From Stutzerimonas sp. S1 (GTDB lineage: Bacteria > Pseudomonadota > Gammaproteobacteria > Pseudomonadales > Pseudomonadaceae): DNA of 64,000 bases. Position 1 is the first letter of the stretch. The number at the start of each line of letters is the position of its first letter. Shown here piece after piece: positions 1 through 8,629 of this stretch. The notes under the pieces are model-generated. The model did not search any database. It saw only the letters and a program-made list of their open reading frames with translations, and had not been told where the DNA came from. The translations under genes and the position numbers were made by a program. Where the stretch lies: NCBI RefSeq assembly GCF_025966695.1, contig NZ_JAOEIY010000001.1:444474-508473 (forward strand). The letters run 5' to 3'.

Positions 1-310
1 CCTGGCCGCCGTGTTCGACGTCATGAGCCAGGCTCGGCCAACCGCCTTCGACGAACTGCTGATAGGCCTCCTTGAAGCCGGTCGGCGTCTTCACACCGGA
101 CTCGCTCCAGGTACAGCCTTCGGTGTCACCGACGCGGTTCAGCGGTGCCAGCACCTGCTCACAGAACTTCGCGCCCTCATCGAGAATGGCATTGACCATG
201 TCCGGGGTGGCGTCTTCACATCCCGGGAGGCTCTGATAGTGCGCCTCGTAGCCGAGCAGCTCGTCACGTACGAAGCGGATATCGCGCAAGGGGGCCTTGT
301 AATCGGGCAT
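1..310 (-). CDS. Acyl-CoA dehydrogenase, N-terminal fragment
   Basis: This is the first 103 codons of a gene that runs off the left edge of the window. The translation starts [18 protein letters not shown] and continues through [13 protein letters not shown], the usual start of the long (about 600 aa) acyl-CoA dehydrogenases that carry out the FAD-dependent first step of fatty-acid beta-oxidation. GAGG precedes the ATG at a fitting distance. Only the N-terminal helical domain is visible, so the catalytic glutamate cannot be checked. The gene lies downstream of the biotin operon, the position held by PA0506 in P. aeruginosa as I recall. Two PsrA-like boxes lie about 100 bp upstream, which suggests fatty-acid-responsive control. 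Confidence 0.85.
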   Translation of the reverse strand, partial: MPDYKAPLRDIRFVRDELLGYEAHYQSLPGCEDATPDMVNAILDEGAKFCEQVLAPLNRVGDTEGCTWSESGVKTPTGFKEAYQQFVEGGWPSLAHDVEHGGQ

Positions 311-684
311 AGCGTAAACCTCAGCGGTGAGTTCTTGTTGCAGCTGACCGGCAAGTCCGGCCATTCGAATTCAATTCCGACCCCGAGGACGATACGCCCG
401 AAGGGTCAAACAGGCGTTTGAAACATACGTTTCGACCCGGATGATGTCAAGCAGGGGAAAGGGCACCGTCGATCGGCTGAATCGGCCAGATCATGGGGCA
501 CAGTCGCACCCGCCTCGATGGCAGGCAAGACGGACAAGCGTGCTGGAAATGGATTGTTGCAATCGCTTGGGGCGACGGGGTGAGCGCGGGTGAGACGAGC
601 CACGAGTCCGGAAACAACCGAGCTGGCGCCCGGCGAAAAATTGATGATGTCGCGCTGCAGAGGAAGAGAAAGCGGGAAGCTTGA
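311..684. other. Gene-free stretch between acyl-CoA dehydrogenase and small protein
   Basis: This stretch holds the promoter region of the leftward acyl-CoA dehydrogenase, including the paired palindromes at 407-433. I see no convincing gene in the remainder: the short open frames on both strands lack a ribosome binding site and resemble no family I know. Confidence 0.6.
407..433. promoter_or_regulatory. Two overlapping PsrA-like operator boxes
   Basis: CAAAC-AGGC-GTTTG (407-420) is followed directly by GAAAC-ATAC-GTTTC (420-433). Both fit the published PsrA consensus (G/C)AAAC-N2-4-GTTT(G/C), and they share one base. PsrA is the TetR-type repressor of beta-oxidation genes in Pseudomonas and is released by long-chain fatty acids. 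The site lies about 97 bp upstream of the acyl-CoA dehydrogenase start. The match is seen directly; binding is inferred. Confidence 0.65.
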
Positions 685-933
685 TCAGGCCTGGGTGTCG
701 ATCAACGTACCGAGCACTTCGTCGGCGCTCTGGATCATGCGGGCGCCGAGCTTGGCAGTGTGTTCGCCGACCTTCAGCTGAATCAGCTCTTCGGTAAGTT
801 CGGCGACCGCCTGGGAGTTACCCAGCACGGGCGTACTGGTGGAGGCGATGCTCGATGCGGCCTGCTCGACGCGCTGCTGGCCGTTCTGAAAGGCGCTCAG
901 CCCGGCGCCCATGAGGCTGTTGGTGATCTGCAT
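685..933 (-). CDS. Small protein with flagellar rod/hook-like termini
   Basis: An 82-residue protein on the biotin operon strand, 64 bp beyond bioD, with a GGAG-type ribosome binding site before its ATG. I do not recognise an assigned function. The first 25 residues (SLMGAGLSAFQNGQQRVEQA) resemble the N-terminal helix of flagellar rod and hook proteins. The last 35 (AVAELTEELIQLKVGEHTA, then ARMIQSADEVLGTLIDTQA) resemble their C-terminal helix, with the typical K/R-x-I-Q-T/S-A-D-E-x-L-G-T-L ending. The large central domain of those proteins is absent, so this looks like the two coiled-coil arms joined directly. A similar small gene sits here in P. aeruginosa (PA0505, from memory). No flagellar genes are nearby. 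Confidence 0.7.
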   Translation of the reverse strand: MQITNSLMGAGLSAFQNGQQRVEQAASSIASTSTPVLGNSQAVAELTEELIQLKVGEHTAKLGARMIQSADEVLGTLIDTQA

Positions 934-997
934 GGCTCGCTCCGCGCGCTATCAGGTTGCCAGCATTCAAGCAGATGTCGGTTGCGCCGGCAAGGCG

Positions 998-1705
998 CTA
1001 GCTACCGGAATGCCGACCGACTGGCAGCTGCAACGACGCGAGCGACAGATGAAGTGCGACCTGCTGCGCGGTTGGCTGATCCAGGCGGGGCACGCGGCCG
1101 AGGCATGGCGCCGGCAGCAGCTCGGCCAGCGTCGCGAGGTTCTCTTCCAGCCGCGAGGTGGCAGGGTCGACGATATTGGCCACCCAGCCGGCCAACGCCA
1201 GCCCATCGCGAGCAATCGCTTCGGCACTGAGTACGGCATGGTTGATGCAACCTAGCCGCACACCTACCACCAGGATCACTGGCAAACCCAGCGCCTGGGG
1301 AACGACCGAGAGGCTTTCCCGCGCATTGAGCGGGACGCGCCAGCCACCCGCGCCTTCGACCAGAATGAAATCCGCCTGCCCGGCAAGCACCGGCCGTATC
1401 GCCTGAACCAGGCGCTCGACATTCAGCTCGACGCCGGCTTCGCGAGCCGCAATATGCGGGGCGATCGCCGGGGCGAAGGCGAACGGGTTGACCGTCGCAT
1501 AGTCCAGCGCCGGGCTGCACTCGGCAGATAGGGCCAACGCATCGCTGTTGCGCAGACCCTCCCGCGTTAGCTCGCAGCCGGAGGCCACCGGTTTCACCGC
1601 GGCAGTGGACAACCCGGCATGGCGTGCCGCGTGCAGCAGGCCGGCGGCGATGGTGGTTTTACCCACGTCGGTATCCGTGCCGGCAACGAAGAAGGCTCGG
1701 GTCAT
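998..1705 (-). CDS. bioD: Dethiobiotin synthetase
   Basis: BioD makes dethiobiotin from 7,8-diaminopelargonate, CO2 and ATP, the penultimate step of biotin synthesis, in the cytoplasm. The 235-residue protein has the P-loop GTDTDVGKT at residues 9-17 and the family motif VEGAGGWRVPL further on. Its length is normal for the family. I chose the ATG at 1705, one base after the bioC stop, because the peptide upstream (with Cys-rich out-of-family residues) is the bioC end read in another frame. It is the last clear biotin gene of the operon. Confidence 0.95.
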   Translation of the reverse strand: MTRAFFVAGTDTDVGKTTIAAGLLHAARHAGLSTAAVKPVASGCELTREGLRNSDALALSAECSPALDYATVNPFAFAPAIAPHIAAREAGVELNVERLVQAIRPVLAGQADFILVEGAGGWRVPLNARESLSVVPQALGLPVILVVGVRLGCINHAVLSAEAIARDGLALAGWVANIVDPATSRLEENLATLAELLPAPCLGRVPRLDQPTAQQVALHLSLASLQLPVGRHSGS

Positions 1706-1706
1706 T

Positions 1707-2522
1707 TCATGGCACCTTGCGCAGAATCCCGTAGACAACCTGATAGGTGGCGGGCAGCCCTTCTGGCTGACGCAGATGCTCGTAGGCTTCGACCAGCGCG
1801 CGAATCCGCGCGCGCCCGGTCAACCCACCGGGACGGCCGGGATTGAGGTTGTGTGCGCCGAGCGCCTTGAGCTCGTGCGTGAGCTGGCGCAGATCGGGGA
1901 AATGCAGCACTTCGGGGCGCACGTTCAGGCTATCCAGGCGCAGGCCGCTATCGCGACAGAATGTCTGGTAGACCGTCACCGAACGGAACCGATTGACATG
2001 GGCAAAGCCATCGACCGCCTGCCAGCTGTCGCGTAGTTCCTGCAACGTGCCACTGCACAAGCTGCTGAAAGCAAATGTTCCGCCCGGCCGCAAGACCCGG
2101 CGCACTTCACCCAACACAGCGGCGAAGTCCTCGCACCACTGCAGCGCCAGGCTGGAAAAGATCAGATCCAAACTGTCGTCGCGCAGCGGCAGCCGCTCGG
2201 CGTCCCCGGCGACGAAGTACCTCGCACCGCCCCGCGGCCGCGCATGACGCAACATGCCTTCGGCGATATCCAGCGCCATGCCTTCGGCCTGGGGAAAAGT
2301 GGCGTCCAGCGCACGGGAGAAATAGCCGGTACCACTGCCCAGATCGAGCCAGCAAGAGGGCCGATGGTCGCTCGGTAGCAGAGCCAGCAGTTGCTTGCCA
2401 ACCTGCCGTTGCAGGGCGGCCACGCTGTCGTAGCTGGTCGCAGCACGGGAAAAGGACGCCGCAACCTTACGCTTGTCAGGTAACAGACTCACCGGGCGTT
2501 CATCGAGTGCCGCGTCAGTCAT
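1707..2522 (-). CDS. bioC: Malonyl-ACP O-methyltransferase
   Basis: BioC methylates the free carboxyl of malonyl-ACP with SAM so that it can enter fatty-acid elongation as a disguised starter for pimelate. The 271-residue protein opens with [20 protein letters not shown] and has SAM motif [13 protein letters not shown], at residues 59-70, followed by the [11 protein letters not shown] and VLRPGG motifs of class I methyltransferases. The start at 2522 overlaps the bioH stop by 8 bases, the same overlap seen between bioF and bioH, so these genes are translationally coupled. Confidence 0.93.
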   Translation of the reverse strand: MTDAALDERPVSLLPDKRKVAASFSRAATSYDSVAALQRQVGKQLLALLPSDHRPSCWLDLGSGTGYFSRALDATFPQAEGMALDIAEGMLRHARPRGGARYFVAGDAERLPLRDDSLDLIFSSLALQWCEDFAAVLGEVRRVLRPGGTFAFSSLCSGTLQELRDSWQAVDGFAHVNRFRSVTVYQTFCRDSGLRLDSLNVRPEVLHFPDLRQLTHELKALGAHNLNPGRPGGLTGRARIRALVEAYEHLRQPEGLPATYQVVYGILRKVP

Positions 2523-3240
2523 CCTCGCCCTCACCCATGAAGGCCAGCATCGCCGTCGCCACATCTTCGGCACGCTCCAGTGGCAGGCCATGACTGGCAT
2601 TGGCCAGTACGTCGACTTCCACATCGGGCAACCAGGCGAGCAAGGCCTCCGCCGCAGCTGCCGGCACTAACGCATCGCTACCGGCGAACAGGTGCAGCTG
2701 CGGGCCGACATAGCGCTGCAGCGCCTCGCGACCGTCCAGCTCGGCCAGCAGCCTCAAGCCGGCGGCGTGCACGCCCTGGTGCTGATCGACCAGGCTGACC
2801 TGCAGCTGTCTGGCCAGCGTGCGCGGGTCGACGGCACCGCGGCTGCAGAGCAGGCCGAAGCGCTTGAGGGTGTCATCCGGTCCCAGACGAAACGCCTCTT
2901 CGAAGGCATCGAAAACATCTGCTGGCATCGCTGCGGGCCAGTCCTTGCGGCTGCGGAAACAGGGGTTGCTGCAGAGCGTGATCAGGCCTGGGCAGCGATC
3001 GCCGCGCCGCGCCGCCAGCTGCGTGGCCAGCATGCCGCCCAGCGACCAGCCAACCAGCCAGCTGTCGGCAGGCAAACGCGCATCCAGTTCGTCGAGCCAT
3101 TCGTCGGGCTGCTCCAGCGCCGGCAAGAGGGCGATGTCGACCTGCAGGCGTGGTTCACGCTCGCGCAGTACTTCGGCCAGCGGTTCGAGAGCAGCCGGGC
3201 CGAATGCCCAGCCCGGAAGCAGAATCAGTCGATCACGCAT
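2515..3240 (-). CDS. bioH: Pimeloyl-ACP methyl ester esterase
   Basis: BioH removes the methyl group added by BioC, ending the modified fatty-acid cycle and releasing pimeloyl-ACP for BioF. The 241-residue alpha/beta hydrolase has the nucleophile elbow GWSLGG (Ser66), an aspartate in FAGSDALVP and the histidine in NASHGLPLE, a complete catalytic triad. The start at 3240 overlaps the bioF stop by 8 bases. Longer upstream reading is the bioF tail in another frame. Together with BioC it gives the complete BioC-BioH route to pimelate. Confidence 0.93.
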   Translation of the reverse strand: MRDRLILLPGWAFGPAALEPLAEVLREREPRLQVDIALLPALEQPDEWLDELDARLPADSWLVGWSLGGMLATQLAARRGDRCPGLITLCSNPCFRSRKDWPAAMPADVFDAFEEAFRLGPDDTLKRFGLLCSRGAVDPRTLARQLQVSLVDQHQGVHAAGLRLLAELDGREALQRYVGPQLHLFAGSDALVPAAAAEALLAWLPDVEVDVLANASHGLPLERAEDVATAMLAFMGEGEDD

Positions 3241-4411
3241 CGTCGCACTCCTCGGGCAACAGTGCCCAGCATTCGGCCAGCGCCTCCAGCAGGCGCTCCA
3301 GCTGCGCATCACTGTGGGCTGCGGTGAAGGTGATCCGCAGCCGTGCGCTGCCGGCCGGCACGGTCGGTGGGCGAATGGCGCCGACCAGAATGCCGCGCTC
3401 GCGCAGCAGTGCCGACAACCTCAGCGCCCGTTCGCTGCTGCCGACCAGCACCGGCTGGATCGGCGTCGGGCTATCCATCAGCATCAGGCCGATCTGCGCG
3501 GCCCCCTCGCGGAAACGCGCCACCAAACGCTGCAGATGCTCACGGCGCCAGCCCTCGCTACGCAGCAGCTCCATGCTTTTGAGTGTGGCACAGGCCACCG
3601 CAGGCGGCTGGCTGGTGGTGTAGATGTAGGGACGGGCGAACTGGATCAGCGCCTCGATCAACGCCTCGCTACCGGCGACAAAGGCGCCCGCCGTGCCGAA
3701 GGCCTTGCCCAGCGTGCCGACCAGTACCTGCACATCGTCGATGCCCAGACCGAAATGCTCGACGATGCCGCCGCCGGTCGCCCCAAGCGGGCCGAAGCCG
3801 TGGGCGTCGTCGACCATCATCCAGGCGCCATGTCGCTTCGCCTCGGCGCAGAGCGCCGGCAGGTCGGCGAGATCGCCATCCATACTGAACACGCCGTCGG
3901 TGACCACCAGGGTGTTACCGCTGGCCTTTTCCAGGCGTTTGGCGAGGCTGGTCGCGTCGTTATGCAGATAGCGCGAGAAACGCGCGCCGCTGAGCAGGCC
4001 GGCATCGAGCAACGAGGCGTGATTGAGGCGATCTTCCAGCACCGAGTCGCCCTGTCCGACCAGCGCGGTGACCGCGGCCAGATTGGCCATGTAGCCGGTG
4101 GAAAACAGCAGCGCCCGCGGCCGCCCAGTGAACTCGGCAAGGGCTTCTTCGAGCTCGTGATGCGGCGTGCTGTGGCCAATCACCAGATGCGAAGCGCCGC
4201 CGCCGACACCCCATTTCGCGGCACCCTGTTGCATGGCGGCGATCACCTCGGGGTGGTTGGCCAGGCCCAGGTAGTCATTGGAACAGAACGCCAGCAGCCG
4301 CTCGCCATCGACGACCACTTCAGGCTGCTGCGGGGTCTGCAGCAATGCGCGTTGGCGATAGAGGTGCGCGGCGCGGCGCTCGGCGAGGCGGGAGGCGAGA
4401 TCGAAGGTCAT
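3233..4411 (-). CDS. bioF: 8-Amino-7-oxononanoate synthase
   Basis: BioF condenses pimeloyl-ACP with L-alanine using pyridoxal phosphate, the first committed step of biotin ring assembly. The protein is 392 residues, normal for the family (about 385-400). It shows the fold-type I aminotransferase pattern: [14 protein letters not shown] near the N-terminus, [10 protein letters not shown] with the cofactor aspartate, and the Schiff-base lysine in [11 protein letters not shown] near residue 236. It is separated from bioB by about 100 bp that carry a REP element. Confidence 0.96.
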   Translation of the reverse strand: MTFDLASRLAERRAAHLYRQRALLQTPQQPEVVVDGERLLAFCSNDYLGLANHPEVIAAMQQGAAKWGVGGGASHLVIGHSTPHHELEEALAEFTGRPRALLFSTGYMANLAAVTALVGQGDSVLEDRLNHASLLDAGLLSGARFSRYLHNDATSLAKRLEKASGNTLVVTDGVFSMDGDLADLPALCAEAKRHGAWMMVDDAHGFGPLGATGGGIVEHFGLGIDDVQVLVGTLGKAFGTAGAFVAGSEALIEALIQFARPYIYTTSQPPAVACATLKSMELLRSEGWRREHLQRLVARFREGAAQIGLMLMDSPTPIQPVLVGSSERALRLSALLRERGILVGAIRPPTVPAGSARLRITFTAAHSDAQLERLLEALAECWALLPEECDDA

Positions 4412-4427
4412 GGGCAGAACCGGTAAC

Positions 4428-4460
4428 GGTGGATGGCCGCAAGCGGGCCATCCACCCTAC
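4428..4460. repeat. REP element inside the biotin operon
   Basis: GGTGGATGGCC (4428-4438) and GGCCATCCACC (4446-4456) form a perfect 11-bp stem with a 7-base loop, followed by the CTAC typical of the other REP copies in this window. It lies between bioB and bioF, where the hairpin could protect the bioB message or reduce downstream expression. Confidence 0.75.
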
Positions 4461-4513
4461 GAATAAGTCGGCTTCGCGGTGAATGAGGCTCGGCTCATCC
4501 ACCGCACCGCACA

Positions 4514-5569
4514 TCAAACAGCAGCGTTGTAGAACAGCTTGGAATCACGCTGCTCGATCAGCGCCTGTTCGATGGCGGCCTGGTGCACCTCGTCGGCATG
4601 CTCGTGGCGCTCTTCCGGCTTGATGCCCAGGCGCGCGAACAGCTGCATGTCCTTGTCCGCCTGCGGGTTGGCGGTGGTCAGCAGCTTCTCGCCGTAGAAG
4701 ATCGAATTGGCACCGGCGAAGAAGGCCAGCGCCTGCATCTGCTCGTTCATCTGCTCGCGGCCGGCGGACAGGCGCACATGGGACTTCGGCATCATGATGC
4801 GCGCCACGGCGAGCATGCGGATGAAGTCGAACGGATCGACGTCCTGCTCTTCGGCCAGCGGCGTGCCCTTGACCTTGACCAGCATGTTGATTGGCACCGA
4901 CTCCGGGTGCTCGGGCAGGTTGGCCAGCTGGATCAGCAGACCGGCGCGGTCGTCCAGCGACTCGCCCATGCCAAGAATGCCGCCGGAACAGATCTTCATC
5001 CCCGCTTCGCGTACGTAGCTCAGCGTCTCCAGACGCTCGCCGTAGGTGCGCGTGGTGATGATGTTGCCGTAGTACTCCGGCGAGGTATCCAGGTTGTGGT
5101 TGTAGTAGTCCAGGCCCGCCGCCGCCAGCGCGCGGGTCTGCTCCTGATCGAGCTTGCCGAGGGTCATGCAGGTTTCCAGGCCCATGGCCTTCACGCCTTC
5201 GACCATCTTCAGCACGTAGGGCATGTCCTTGGCGGACGGATGCTTCCAGGCCGCGCCCATGCAGAAGCGCGTCGAGCCGATGGCCTTGGCTTCGGCCGCC
5301 GCCTCCAGCACTTTCTGCACCTCCATCAGCTTCTCTTTATCGAGACCGGTGTTGTAGTGGCCGGACTGTGGGCAGTACTTGCAGTCTTCCGGGCAGGCGC
5401 CGGTCTTGATCGACAGCAGCGTGGACACCTGCACGCGGTTGGCGTCGAAGTGCTGGCGATGCACGGTCTGCGCCTGGAACAGCAGGTCGTTGAAGGGTTG
5501 CTCGAAGAGCGCCTTGACCTCGGCGAGGGTCCAATCGTGACGCGTAACGGAAGCGGCGGTGGCGCTCAT
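4514..5569 (-). CDS. bioB: Biotin synthase
   Basis: BioB is the radical-SAM enzyme that inserts sulfur into dethiobiotin. The 351-residue protein carries the radical-SAM cluster motif CPEDCKYC (Cys59, Cys63, Cys66) and the second-cluster region around the SAGREQM motif. I chose the second of two nearby ATGs: AAGGA abuts the upstream ATG with no spacing but stands six bases before the one at 5569, and the resulting start [13 protein letters not shown] matches Pseudomonas BioB. This first gene of the operon is divergent from comF, and a BirA-type operator lies between them. Confidence 0.96.
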   Translation of the reverse strand: MSATAASVTRHDWTLAEVKALFEQPFNDLLFQAQTVHRQHFDANRVQVSTLLSIKTGACPEDCKYCPQSGHYNTGLDKEKLMEVQKVLEAAAEAKAIGSTRFCMGAAWKHPSAKDMPYVLKMVEGVKAMGLETCMTLGKLDQEQTRALAAAGLDYYNHNLDTSPEYYGNIITTRTYGERLETLSYVREAGMKICSGGILGMGESLDDRAGLLIQLANLPEHPESVPINMLVKVKGTPLAEEQDVDPFDFIRMLAVARIMMPKSHVRLSAGREQMNEQMQALAFFAGANSIFYGEKLLTTANPQADKDMQLFARLGIKPEERHEHADEVHQAAIEQALIEQRDSKLFYNAAV

Positions 5570-5641
5570 GGGCATTCCTTGTAATTAATAGCGGCTGGGC
5601 GGCCTGGCACGGATGCGGAATGGTTAGCCAAGCCCGATACG

Positions 5642-5673
5642 CTGTCAACCAGGAACGGAATCATGGTTAACAA
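5642..5673. promoter_or_regulatory. BirA-type biotin operator overlapping comF start
   Basis: CTGTCAACC (5642-5650) and GGTTAACAA (5665-5673) are inverted half-sites 14 bp apart. They fit the proteobacterial BirA box, TTGTAAACC-N14/16-GGTTTACAA, with few mismatches. The site is about 75 bp upstream of bioB. Its right half covers the comF ATG and the next two codons, and its spacer holds the comF ribosome binding site. A biotin-loaded BirA dimer here should repress bioB and may also block comF. Confidence 0.72.
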
Positions 5674-6367
5674 CTGGTTAAATAATGAACAATATTGCCT
5701 GCTGTGCGACGAACCCTGTGAAGGCCAGCCGCTGTGCAGCCCATGCGAGGCAGAACTGCCCTGGCTCGACGGCCATTGCGCAGTCTGCGCCGTCCCCCTG
5801 CCGACGCACGGCCTGACCTGCGGCGAGTGTCTGCAAAAGCGGCCCAGCTACGATCACGTCGAGGCGCCCTGGCGCTTCGCCTTCCCCGTGGATGCATTGA
5901 TCACCCGCTTCAAGCATCAGGCACGCTGGCCCTACGGCCGCCTGCTCGGCGAGCGCCTGGCCCACCATCTGCAGCACGCCTTCAGCGACGGCCTGCCGCG
6001 GCCGGAACTGCTGCTGCCGGTGCCGCTGGCGCGCCGCCGCTTGCGCCAGCGCGGCTTCAACCAGGCGCAGATGCTGGCGCAATGGCTGGGGCGCGCACTG
6101 GCGATTCCGGTCGATGAGCGCGTGCTGGAGCGGATCGTCGATACGCCCCCGCAACAGCAACTGGACGCCGCCACACGCCGGCGCAACCTGCGCCAGGCGT
6201 TTACCGTTTCGGCCTCAGCCACGCTCGAAGGCCGCCATCTGGCGTTGATCGACGACGTACTGACCACTGGCGCGACCGCCGAGGCGCTGGCGCGACTGCT
6301 CAAGCGTGCGGGGGCGGCACGGGTGGACGTCTATTGCCTGGCGCGCACGCCGAAGCCGGGCGACTGA
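5663..6367 (+). CDS. comF: ComF family phosphoribosyltransferase-like protein
   Basis: The 234-residue protein has the ComF layout: an N-terminal zinc-ribbon-like region (CLLC, LCSPC, CAVC and LTCGEC between about residues 12 and 53) and a C-terminal type I phosphoribosyltransferase fold with the PRPP loop LIDDVLTTGATAEAL near residue 195. ComF homologues take part in DNA uptake for natural transformation, acting on incoming single-stranded DNA in the cytoplasm. A role in competence fits the P. stutzeri group, where transformation is common, but is not shown here. The ATG lies within the BirA-type operator. Confidence 0.9.
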   Translation: MVNNWLNNEQYCLLCDEPCEGQPLCSPCEAELPWLDGHCAVCAVPLPTHGLTCGECLQKRPSYDHVEAPWRFAFPVDALITRFKHQARWPYGRLLGERLAHHLQHAFSDGLPRPELLLPVPLARRRLRQRGFNQAQMLAQWLGRALAIPVDERVLERIVDTPPQQQLDAATRRRNLRQAFTVSASATLEGRHLALIDDVLTTGATAEALARLLKRAGAARVDVYCLARTPKPGD

Positions 6368-6381
6368 GCGGCTCGACACGC

Positions 6382-6416
6382 GGTGGAAATCCGCTGCGCG
6401 AGATTTCCACCCTACG
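6382..6416. repeat. REP element downstream of comF
   Basis: GGTGGAAATC (6382-6391) pairs with GATTTCCACC (6402-6411), followed by the CTACG tail common to this REP family. It lies between comF and srkA, both rightward. Confidence 0.7.
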
Positions 6417-6493
6417 AACTGATCGCGGCGGACGCGCGGTTGTTTAAAAGCCCGGGTGCAATACACTGAACGGTCTATCCTGCGGAGCCGGTC

Positions 6494-7468
6494 ATGTCTC
6501 ATCCCTTCGATACACTCACGCCGGACCTGGTCCTCGACGCCGTGGAAAGCATCGGTTATCTCAGCGATGCCCGCGTGCTGGCGCTCAACAGTTACGAGAA
6601 CCGCGTCTATCAGGTGGGCATCGAAGGCGAAACGCCGCTGATCGCCAAGTTCTATCGCCCTGGCCGCTGGGGCGACGCGGCGATTCTCGAGGAACACCAG
6701 TTCAGCCTGGAACTGGCCGAACATGAGGTGCCGGTGGTGGCGCCGCTCGAGCGCAACGGCACGACGCTGTTCGAGCACGCCGGCTTTCGCTTCGCCCTCT
6801 TCCCTCGCCGCGGCGGCCGCGCACCCGAACCGGGCAACCTCGACCAGCTCTATCGTCTCGGCCAGCTGCTCGGGCGCATGCACGCGGTGGGGGCCAGCCA
6901 GCCTTTCGTACACCGGGAAACCCTGGGCGTACAGAACTTCGGCCACGACTCGCTGAGTACTGTGCTGGAAGGCGGCTTCGTACCCCGCAGCCTGCTGCCG
7001 GCCTACGAGTCGGTCGCTCGCGACCTGCTCAAGCGGGTCGAGGATGTTTTCGCCAGCACGAACTTCACCCCGATCCGCCTGCACGGTGATTGTCATCCGG
7101 GCAACATCCTCGCCCGCGACGATGCCTTCTATCTCGTCGATCTCGACGATTGCCGCATGGGCCCGTCGGTGCAGGACCTGTGGATGATGCTCGCCGGCGA
7201 ACGCCACGAGCGACTGGGCCAGTTGGCCGAGCTGGTGGACGGCTACAACGAATTCCACGATTTCGCCCCCCGCGAACTGCCGCTGATCGAGGCCCTGCGC
7301 GCGCTGCGGTTGATGCACTACAGCGCCTGGCTGGCGCGGCGCTGGGACGACCCGGCCTTCCCCATGAGCTTTCCCTGGTTCGGCAGCGAACGTTACTGGG
7401 GTGACCAGATCCTGATCCTGCGCGAGCAGCTGTCGGCGCTACAGGAAGAGCCGCTCAGGCTGTTCTGA
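6494..7468 (+). CDS. srkA: Stress response kinase A (YihE family)
   Basis: A 324-residue cytoplasmic Ser/Thr kinase-like protein of the aminoglycoside phosphotransferase/choline kinase fold. The catalytic loop HGDCHPGN is near residue 197 and the metal-binding VDLDDCRMGP follows it. The start MSHPFDTLTPDLVLDAVE matches the family start. In E. coli SrkA counters stress-induced death linked to the MazEF system. The length is normal, and the gene has its own promoter region after the REP. Confidence 0.92.
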   Translation: MSHPFDTLTPDLVLDAVESIGYLSDARVLALNSYENRVYQVGIEGETPLIAKFYRPGRWGDAAILEEHQFSLELAEHEVPVVAPLERNGTTLFEHAGFRFALFPRRGGRAPEPGNLDQLYRLGQLLGRMHAVGASQPFVHRETLGVQNFGHDSLSTVLEGGFVPRSLLPAYESVARDLLKRVEDVFASTNFTPIRLHGDCHPGNILARDDAFYLVDLDDCRMGPSVQDLWMMLAGERHERLGQLAELVDGYNEFHDFAPRELPLIEALRALRLMHYSAWLARRWDDPAFPMSFPWFGSERYWGDQILILREQLSALQEEPLRLF

Positions 7469-7494
7469 GGCATGACGCGACTGCGGCCCCGGGC

Positions 7495-7569
7495 GGTGGA
7501 TGTGAAAAGCGGCATCCACCCTACGGTTGATCAAGCGGCGTAGGGTGGATCGCGCTGTACCAATCCACC
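7495..7569. repeat. Pair of REP elements
   Basis: The first copy pairs GGTGGATG (7495-7502) with CATCCACC (7513-7520) and is followed by CTAC. The second runs the other way, starting GTAGGGTGGAT at 7540 and pairing with ATCCACC at 7563-7569. The two face each other in the gap between the convergent genes srkA and rlmJ. Confidence 0.7.
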
Positions 7570-7635
7570 GGGTGGCGATCCACCGAGTGACGATCCACCG
7601 GGTGGCGATCCACGGGACGCAATCCACCGCCTTGC
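7562..7635. repeat. 15-bp tandem repeat derived from REP half-site
   Basis: Five head-to-tail units of 14-15 bp with the pattern (A/G)ATCCACCG(G/A)GTG(G/A)C lie at 7562-7576, 7577-7591, 7592-7606, 7607-7620 and 7621-7635. Units one and three differ only at the first base. The units repeat one arm of the adjoining REP, suggesting slippage expansion of a REP half-site. Confidence 0.75.
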
Positions 7636-7647
7636 GATCTCCGCGGC

Positions 7648-8487
7648 TCAGGCCTCTTCGATCAGCCAGTCCAGACGCCAGCCACCCTGGCTCTGCGCCA
7701 GCTGCTCCGCCAGCCACGGCAACAGCTCACGCAGTTCGTCCTCCAGCCCCCACGGCGGGTTGGCAATGGCCAGGCCCGAGCCGCTCAGGCGACTGGCGTC
7801 ATCGGCCGGATGGACGAACAGTTCGGCGCGCAGCAGCTTCGGCGCGCCGCTGCGGGCGAGGTCCTGATAGAAGCGCTTGAGCTGACGTTCGTCCTTGATC
7901 GGATACCAGATCACGCCGATGGTCTGGCGCATGCGACCCAGCGCTTCCTTCAGCGCTGTCACGCAACGGCTCAGCTCGTCAGCCTGCTCGAAGGGCGGGT
8001 CGATCAGCAGCACCACGCGTTTTTCCCGGGTCGGCATCAGCGCGCGCGGCACCAGCCAGCCTTCACCGAGGTGCACGGCCACACGGCGGTCGCCGGCCAT
8101 GTTGTCCTTGAGCAGCGCGCCATCCTCGGGATGTTTCTCGTTGAGCTGCAGGCGGTCCTGCTCGCGGGTCAACTGCCGCGCAAGCTCCGGCGAGCCGGGG
8201 TAATAGCGCAACGCGGCGTCGGGATTGAGCTCGCGGATCACCCCGAGGTAGTCATCGAGCAGCGCCGGGTGCGTCTCGGCCTGCCAGATGCGGGCGATGC
8301 CCTGCAGCCACTCACCGGTACGACTGGCCTGATCCCCCGCCAGATCGTAGAGACCAACCCCGGCGTGGCTGTCGAGGTAGGCGAACGGCGCCTCCTTGCG
8401 TGCCAGCAGGGCGAAGATCCGGCTCAGGACCAGGTGTTTGAACACGTCGGCATGGTTGCCGGCATGGAAGGCGTGGCGGTAGTTCAT
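7648..8487 (-). CDS. rlmJ: 23S rRNA (adenine-2030-N6)-methyltransferase
   Basis: RlmJ methylates N6 of A2030 in 23S rRNA using SAM. The 279-residue protein begins with the family signature MNYRHAFHAGNHADVFKH and has the catalytic DPPF motif (LLIDPPFEQ), plus a late NPPWG. The length is normal. It converges with srkA across the REP cluster and is divergent from the nitronate monooxygenase gene. Confidence 0.94.
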   Translation of the reverse strand: MNYRHAFHAGNHADVFKHLVLSRIFALLARKEAPFAYLDSHAGVGLYDLAGDQASRTGEWLQGIARIWQAETHPALLDDYLGVIRELNPDAALRYYPGSPELARQLTREQDRLQLNEKHPEDGALLKDNMAGDRRVAVHLGEGWLVPRALMPTREKRVVLLIDPPFEQADELSRCVTALKEALGRMRQTIGVIWYPIKDERQLKRFYQDLARSGAPKLLRAELFVHPADDASRLSGSGLAIANPPWGLEDELRELLPWLAEQLAQSQGGWRLDWLIEEA

Positions 8488-8629
8488 CTGATGGCTCCTC
8501 GAGAGCCGCGCAGTTTACCTGCGCCGCCCACTGCTGCGCAGGCGCTTCATGACCGATGACGTTTTCCTGTATGGGTGCGGCGACTACAGTTGACATTTAC
8601 CTTCAACCAACGACAGAACGGAGCTGACC

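Noticed and set aside
8590..8618. A sigma-70 promoter before the nitronate monooxygenase gene
   Set aside because: TTGACA at 8590-8595 is a good -35, but no acceptable -10 follows at 16-19 bp, so I did not list it.
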